From Anastatus disparis (taxonomy: Eukaryota > Arthropoda > Insecta > Hymenoptera > Eupelmidae), in NCBI GenBank assembly GCA_017163975.1, contig JAFFSR010000218.1:10481501-10545500 (forward strand): a stretch of DNA of 64,000 bases. The letters are read 5' to 3'. Every line of letters begins with the position of its first letter. The stretch's first letter is position 1. The notes under the pieces are model-generated. The model worked only from the letters and a program-made list of their open reading frames with translations. It did no database searches and had not been told where the DNA came from. Shown in pieces: positions 13,401 to 22,400 of the stretch. A program made the position numbers and the translations under genes.

Positions 13401-16400
13401 TACGACTGTGAAAGTTGAGATACGAAATAAAAATGAGTACAAAATTGTAACGATTTATTGTTAATTAATATTAAAATTACTTGACTATTTATAATGTTTG
13501 TTCGATGAAAAATTTATTTATTCTTCTTATTCGATCGATAAAAGAGAATGTAACTTTATGGCTTTGCAATAAATTTTAAATGATACAATAATGTTAATTC
13601 TATTGTATAAATATTTCAAAAGTTCAACTTCCCTACCCCCTCTTAACTCACGTTAATTTGAAAAGTTAAAAGTAAAAGGTAAGCATAAAAGGTACTGCTT
13701 GCTTATAATAAAATCCAAGTAAAACGCTCAATCATCGAACCCTTTATTAAACTTACCTCATATAAGAACGTTCAAAGTAAACAGATATCAAACTTAAAAC
13801 TCATTATTACAAAAACAAAAAAATAATTATTATTAGAATTCATTTTACGAGTAGTAATATTGACGAACAGTACATGATCATACCATATGCATATTTTAGC
13901 TTCATTAAAACATATTTAGAGCAAAACATCAACAGTTATTTCGTTGAATAAAATAATAATAGAAGTTTAAATTTGGTAGTTTTAAGTTAAACATTAATTA
14001 TTCATGTATACAAAGTTTATTAAGACAATTTAATATACAATAATCTACGGTTTTGAAGTGTTTTAATTAATAATGTAAGTTTTTATGTTTTGATTAATAT
14101 TTGAATTAACCCTCCGAATACACACCATTTTTTCAAACAAGAAGTACATACTGGGTCATTTTGATCCGATTATTTTTTTATTATTTATGATTCCATGACT
14201 GGTGAATCTTCTGACTTCCGAAGATTCTTAAGTATAACTTTAATTATGTTCAAATTATAAATCAATCTGATGAATGTTCCTGAAGTCTTTAATATGCCTG
14301 AAAAAATTTACGCAAAAATTGAAATTTCACAGAGAATGTTCGGGTTAAATTGACCCAGTATGCACTCGAAGGGTTAAATACATGTGTTAAAAAAATATCA
14401 ATAAGACTATTTTCTTACTTCATTGTTATGTGGGTTAAAATTTATACAATTTTAAAATTATAACAACAATACTTATTTCTCTCATCATGCACAACATTTT
14501 CGTGTACAATTTGTGTAAAAGTGTTCATGTGTCTTTGCTTTCGTAAAATTGTACGTAGACGTGCGTTTAAATTTTCAAACTAAAATAGAAAAATAAATAT
14601 TTCAAAATTTTTAATTTGTGTAAATTGATTGAAACAAATTTTTCGTAATTGTTAAAAATAAAATTTACATTTTTACACAAATTTTATATGCAAAAGTTGT
14701 CTGAAAGAAGGAAAATTTAAACACACGACTGTGATGTTTGTGTTTGTTTGAGTACTTCAATAAAAGAGTTCGTTAAAATTGAAACTGCTGGATTCGATTT
14801 ATTACGTCCAAACAGTTATAAAATGACTAGTTTGAATAATCTCAACATAGTTATATGGAACTAATTTTATAATATCACTTTACAATTTGTGTTCTGATCA
14901 ATGTAAATTTAGTATACTCGATATCGTTCATTTCTTCATTTTGTCTTTGATATACTTACATCCAAGCATAGCATTTCATTGGCCATATAGAAATTAATTC
15001 ACGAGCTTTTATTTAGTAACAGTGAAAAATTTGATGTTAGATTACAAGAATAATGTGCACTTTAATCTCTTAAAAATACTGTAGTTTGAAAAAAAATCAA
15101 ATATTTTTCAGACACTTTATTTATATTGCACACAGACACACGATTAATGTTCCATATTATCTTAAATGTAATGTAGCCGATCAAAAATTCATTATAAATT
15201 TTTTTGAGAATATTGTAATAATTGAAAATGAATTTATTTACTAAATCGTTTTTTTCTTTGAAATTATTTCCTATTTTATTTTAATCTTATTTTTTGATGT
15301 TCCATATTAATACGTGTCTTACAACATGCTAAGTTTCTCGTTTACAGCTGATTTTTTTAAATTTGTTATTAATGTTTCTGATCTTAGATAATTTCTAATA
15401 AAAAATTATTTTATTAGTCAACTTATTAATAGATTTAGGATTACTTGGTGGACCCATTTCTAGTTTAATTTTTTATGATATTAGATACTATATTATAATG
15501 TCCTATTTAATTCTATTATTACAATGTGTTCCATATTATTAAGCGTTCCATATAATTACTTAAATAATGATAAAAATAATTAAAATCAATTCAGCACTCA
15601 ATTTTAAAGTTCTGTTTATTAAAATAAAATTTTTAATATTTCACGAACTAATAAACTGAATTTTTCATTCGCTGAATGCATCGAAATATAAAAATAGAGC
15701 CGAGCAGCGGATGCAGCAAGTATTCAAAGCCAAGATTCTCCGACGATAAGTTCAAGACGTACAAGTTTAGCAAGTAGATTAAAGGACACAGCTGAAAGCT
15801 TACGCAGCAGATCAAAAAGTCGTGAACGACCAAGCTCAGGTGAAAAATCACCTGGCGGCAAAAGATCCGAATCGAGAAGTCGCGGTGCTAGCGGCGTTTT
15901 TTCATCGACGTTGAGCTTATTTAAAAAGAGAGAGAGAAAGAAAAGCGGAGGAAGCACTGGGACACCCGATACATTGGATGGCTCACATGGGAATCTTGAT
16001 AGTATTGGCAATGTCGAATTCACTTTCAATCAACAGCAAACGGTGAGCTTTTTTGTTATTAATTAGTATCGATAAACTAAACAAAAATATTTTGTTTAAA
16101 AAGTTTTTAATTATTAATTTAATAAAAATTCATTAATTTTCGAATGTTCCATATTACTATCGAAAATTAACCCTTAGCGACACACGTCAAAATTTAATTA
16201 TTTAATATTTTCATTTCAAAATTTTTTTCATATTCTTTAAGATATTTTTAAAAGAATTAAAGTCAAATTTCATTATTCAGATACTAAAAAAAAATTGACT
16301 TATTTTTTCATAAACACTAGGGGTCTTTTTGACCCCTAGTGTCATTTAAGGGGTCAATATCAAAAACTGCAAAACTTATTTATAAACTCCAAAAAAAATA

Positions 16401-19400
16401 GTATTTAAATAGCCATAAAACTAATGTTTCCAGCCAAGCCGACCAAAGAAAGAAGGAGATGTAATATTTATCAGTTTGTACGGCGAGAATGATGAGTTCA
16501 GGTATCGCGATGAGAATACAGCAGCAGAAATAGAAACAGCACTGCCTTCTGAAAGCGCTGCAATACCAATCGAGAGCCCAATCAAACAGCTCGATGAATA
16601 CGATGCATCCAGTCCACAGCAAACATCCGCTAACATCGTCTGCACCGATGCCACAATCGAACATCACCGGAAATCGGTGAGTGATGATTCAATCGAGGAT
16701 CCAATGGTAATGTATCATTATAGTTATTATTATTTTATTTTGATAAAAAAAAGAATTTGATTTTGGTTAATGATATTCAAGATTATTATTAATGTAACAA
16801 TGATTCTTTTGAATAAAATTTTAATTTTAATTACTCATTGTTAATCAATTTAAAATATTAAAATAATTATTTCATTTCATTTAGTATTTTTAATTTTATT
16901 TAAATTTATCATCAAGCAAACTTTATTATTTCTTCAGTTATTTTTTTAAACAAATTTCACCTAACTTAATTGAACCGTTGTATTTTGAATAAAAAACCAA
17001 AATTCTCATTGTTACAGAGAAGAGATAGAAGAAGTAGAGATAGCACGAGAATTTCATCGTCGTCTGGCGATAGTACAAGACTTCCAGAAAGTTACTCGAG
17101 AGACTCGCACATGTCGAAAAGCGAGTCTAGGGATTTTAAAATTACCGCTGAGGACATCAAGCGCGATGTTCCAATTGGCTTTGGGTGAGTCCAAGTTTTT
17201 AATGTTTTTTATTAATATTTGAATTCAACAAAGAACAATTCAAAACTTTAATTTTAAAAATGCTTTTCTTTAATCTATTTTTGTTCTTTGTTGAAAAGAG
17301 ATTATGTTTTAAAATTCAAACAAAGTAAATTTATTATAATAATACAAATGAAAAAAAAACGGCGAAAAACGTTTTTACTACTAGAATCTTTTATGCTTCT
17401 CCTCAAGCTACCGGGAACATTTTTGTTTCGCTAAAATTCTAACAATTCAATCTCTTCTTTTAGTCGTATGCAATATGCAACAAGTTGAAAAGACAATTTA
17501 ACATCGAAATGAAAACTTTTGAGAAATGTTTTATTCAATTCATATTAATCCATTGTTAAACTTCTATTTCTTTAAATAGTTCTTACAAAACAAAACCAAA
17601 ATTCGGTTAGTTTAGTTTTACTGAAGAAAATTACTAAAATGATACGAAAAGTTTAAAAAAATAATCTTAAGGTTCGATACGCCCGTTATCGATGAAACTC
17701 AAACTACCAATACATTAGCTTGAGTTTCGCGAATTATTAATGACTTATGCAACGCCGTGGAAAAAAGTTTTCTCCGTTTTTGACTTGCTAAGGTGAATAA
17801 AAAATTAGTTTACTTTATCCTTGGGTGGTGGAAAAAAGGGGCGTTGTAATAAAATTACGAGTGAATACATTTAGCTGAGAGATTTCTTTTTCTCGTGTCA
17901 AGCTTTCTTTTGACTAATTTATATGCAAAGACATACATAATGAAAGGTTACTTTTGCTCTTGTTGCGTAGGATTTACATTATCCAACGAGTTAAAATTAA
18001 AACAATGAGAAAATAAATTTTTAATTAAAATTGAAATCACTGAAAAAAAAGAGATTTTGTTTTAATTAAATTGATCTTACAGTCAACCACCGTCGGAAAA
18101 TCGAGAAGATGCTAGAAACCAGCGCATGTCAACATCATCGTCGAGGGATTCGATAGTCAGAAAACCAGAGGTTGTTAAACCTAAACGTAAAACTAAAACA
18201 TCAGCTTCATCAAAGCCGCCAATAGATCCGTCAACACAACTGCCACAAAAAATCGAGATGAATGGTAAAGTGTCAAAACCAATTGAAATCGAGCAAGAGA
18301 AACCGATACGCGATGCGTTAATCCTACCAGAAGAGACGTTAAAGAAAACTCCAAGCGTCACTTCAGATCTTGATCATAATAGCTCCGAATCGGAACGTGA
18401 TTCGGAAATTGATTTTATCAAAAACAAAGCTGAAAAAGGTATTGAAGAATTGCCCGACGAGAGAAAAGGTTTATGTTACGAAGAAAGCTTTGAGGAAGAT
18501 TTGCCATATGTGCCGACAACTTTACCATTAGAAAAAAGTGTTGCTATACCCATTCTACCTGTCAAGCAGAGGTTGCAGGAAGTCACCAAGTAATTAAATT
18601 TCTTACTTTTATATTTATGCATCTAATTAAAATTATCCATTAAAATCTAATTTAAAATCATATTTCAATGTATTTTAAATGTAAATTGAGTAGATCTAGA
18701 CGAATCAAATTGAATTTTTTTTATTGGACATAGAATTATTACTTGACCTAATTCAGATCAATTATAGAAAGTTCATAATTCTATTTAGATGCATCTTTAA
18801 CAAAAGTTCTTCCATTGAAACAAATAAAATAATTTCAATAAAATGTGTTACGATCGTATCAATAGAAGCCTTTCATCGATACAAAAGAAGCCTTAAATAA
18901 TTCTATCAAAGGATGACAACTGTTGATTCAGTTGCAATGCGTTTTATGTTGTTCCTCTGGAAAATGTAATACGGGATTATTTAATTTTAATTATATAAGA
19001 TGAAATTTAAAAATTTATGTATTAACCCTTAATAATGACACTGGGTACAGATGACCCGTTGTCATTTTTTTAATAAACATAACTTTAAATTATTAGTAGT
19101 TGTAGGTTAAATGAAAAATTTGGAGTAAATCTGTATTGTTAATTTGAATAAACTATTGCAATCTAAAACATTCTCATTTAATGCTAGCATTAACATATAG
19201 ATGCGAGGGGTCAACTAGACCCAGAATGACCTAAATGTAATTTTTAGGAGATGTGATCATTACGGGTTCATAATTTTATCATGACTTCCAACATTATTTG
19301 CATCACTTAGCTAACATAATTTATTATCTTTTCAGAACGACACCAATTGAAAGGCCGCGATCGACGACACCGATTAATCCAACGATACTGGACGAGTTCA

Positions 19401-22400
19401 TAATGCATTCGCCACACGATGATCATTATCAGCATCGTATTAATAAAATGAAAATATCATTACCGCGAGAGGATAGTTTTAAACTCAAATCACCACATCG
19501 TCCAACAACCCATAACACATTCACTGAATTCGCTGGACGTGTATCAGCAACGAGAGGTCTTAGTTTAACTAAATCACCGAGTCCACCACCGCCACTGCCA
19601 CCACGTGCACCAACGACAGTACTGACGAGTAAAGTGCAACAATCATCGTCGTCGTCACCTTCTTCTAGACCAGCTAATTGGATTAATTTTGAGGAAATAC
19701 CAGAGAAAAGGAAAGCTCCTAAAAGGATACAAACGATACCTAGGCTTGAGGATGATTCCAAACATTCGCAGCCTGGTGCTGCCAATGTGGTATGAACTTT
19801 CATTTTTTTATTATTAATTTATTTCTATTTTTTTATTTACCTATATAATTTAACATTCTTTTATTGCAAAATTTATAATGTAAAAATTGGAGCTATAATA
19901 GCAAAAAGTTTTCGATAGTTAATTAACATCATGCATATAATTATATTTTAGATTGTGATATAAAAAATTATGTTATTCTTAAAACTATATGAAATGCTGT
20001 AAAAGAGTTAAGAAAAGCAAAACTTTACTTCGAATTTTAGACCTTATTGGTAAAAAGACATGAATGACATTATGATTTCAATATTACGTGCATATTTCTT
20101 GTAGCTTGTCGCATTGCTCGAGGCAATATTGTATACGCTTGCTTTGCCTATATCTTAGTGAAATCGATATAAAGTCTCCTGTCAAATGTTTCTGCTAAAA
20201 CAGCAGATTATTTGTGTCCATTCGAGTAATATGTCATTCGCAAGACTGCATTTCTTGCATAGACATAAAAGTTGTATTGATTTATAAGACTATAAAAAGC
20301 AGTTGTAATTTATTGCAAGAACTTTCATAGTAATCAAGAATTTCTAACAATTTTCGAAACTAAAATTGTATTTGTCTGAATAATGTATTATTGTTCAATT
20401 AATAGTCCGTTTATTCTATTTCGAATTCTCCCAATAAAAATTAATTAAAAACAATTTTATTTCCAGTCATTATGAAAATTCTAAAAACTTAATTAAAATT
20501 AATGGTTTAAATTAAATAAAATTAATCAATATTAATAAAAATTAATCAATATTAATAAAAATTAATTAATATTAATAAAAATTAATCAATATTAATAAAA
20601 ATTAATTAATATTAATAAAAATTAATCAATATTAATAAAAATTAATTAATCTCAATTAATTTATCGCTAAATTTTAAATTGAATAATTTAAAATCTAAAT
20701 TCCAGGGTCAATACAGCTACGTCCAACCAGAGGAATGCCGTTGCGAATGTCACGAGGAATCGAGACGAGCGTCGTTACAGCGCGACGGCGGTACAATAAG
20801 GCAATCGTCATCGTCGGCAAATTGCGGAGGTAGTGGCAGCAGAACTGGTGATAATGGTGATAGTAATGTTTGCAATGGGGAAAATTGTAGTGCTAGTGCT
20901 GGTGGTGCCGGTGGAGGCGGTAGTAGTCAATCTAACGGGGCATCAAGCACAAATGCTGATCGTGTCAGTATCGTCAGGTAATGAGCACGCACGGATCTTA
21001 ACCATTTTTCACCAAGAACAAAAATATACATATATATATTAACTATATATATTGTATACTATTTTACTTAGAGCATATATAAATATTTTTTTCATGTATT
21101 TGCAAGACATTGCTCAGATGAAATTTCTTAGAGTATAATTTATAATTTGACGTGTATCCAATACAGATTATCATAAAATTTAATGAAATTTGGTGATAAT
21201 GGCACAAATTTTATAAGGTAATAATATTTAATGAGTAATAGAATTGCTTTTTTTAATAACGAGTTAATAGCGTAATAAAAATAAAGATTTTAATATTGAA
21301 AAAATATATTTCAGTTGAAATAAATTTTTTATTTTTTATTAATAATTCATCTATAATCGGTTACAAATGATTAATATTGGTTGATTCATATTATTTAATA
21401 AGTTCTTAACTGAATTTGCTTTAACTGATATTTAATTTAATGTAGATTTTAGGCACTATGTTATGGAAGTATCTTATATTTTTACCATCACAAAAAAATA
21501 TACAATTGTTTTCTTAGAAAGTCTTTTTTTTATTTTATATAACGTCACTGAAATCCGATCCTGGCGATTGATACAGGCACCGCTGTACGTTACAGATGCT
21601 TTCTTCACAAACATATACTGATGATCTTCGTCGCTAATTAGCATCGCAATGATAACATAAATTATACAGTGATGTTAAAAAAATATAAAAGTAATTAATG
21701 ATTAGTTCTTTCTTACTTTTGGGTCTGAATATGTTCTGAGATAAATTCTAAAATTTTTTATTTTTTTTTATATTAATGTACGTTTTATAAAATTAAAAAA
21801 ATAGCTTATTTTTAGTGGGAATTCACTGATGGATAGTAAAAAAAAAGATGTGTAATAAATGAAGATTTGAATAACGAACGGTTATAATTTTTTTTTTCAT
21901 TTAACGTCGCTGTATCTGTGCTATCATTGCGATGCTAATTAGCGACGGAGGTATTTTCAGTGTGTTAGTGAACAAAGCACATGTAACGTACAGTGGTGCC
22001 TGTATCAATCGGCCGAGAGCGGGATTCGAACTCGGGACCCCGAGATTACTAATCCACATCGCTCTACCGAGTGAGCCACTGACGACCTCTTTCCGAAAGT
22101 TTTGTTTTAGTATCAAAACGAAATAAATTTTATTTTTAACATTAAAAATTAAAATAGATGTTTTTTTTTCAATTTATTCTACATTTTGAATTGTCTATAA
22201 AAACATGCATTTTATGTAAACAAAGCTTGTTACTAAAATCTTTTATAATCTTTTTATTGACTTTCTATCTTAATTGATTCTAAAAAAAATCTTTTACTCT
22301 AAGAAATTTCAAAGCAATGTGTAGAAATGAAAATAATTTCTTTGTCGGTCCAATGTAAATTTCCTCTTTTTTATTGTCAATGAAACGCAACAGTTAATTT

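Noticed and set aside
18083..18361. Minus-strand open frame opposite gene 1 exon 9
   Set aside because: Shadow of the coding exon; same for the minus-strand frames at 15724-16029 and 19429-19803.
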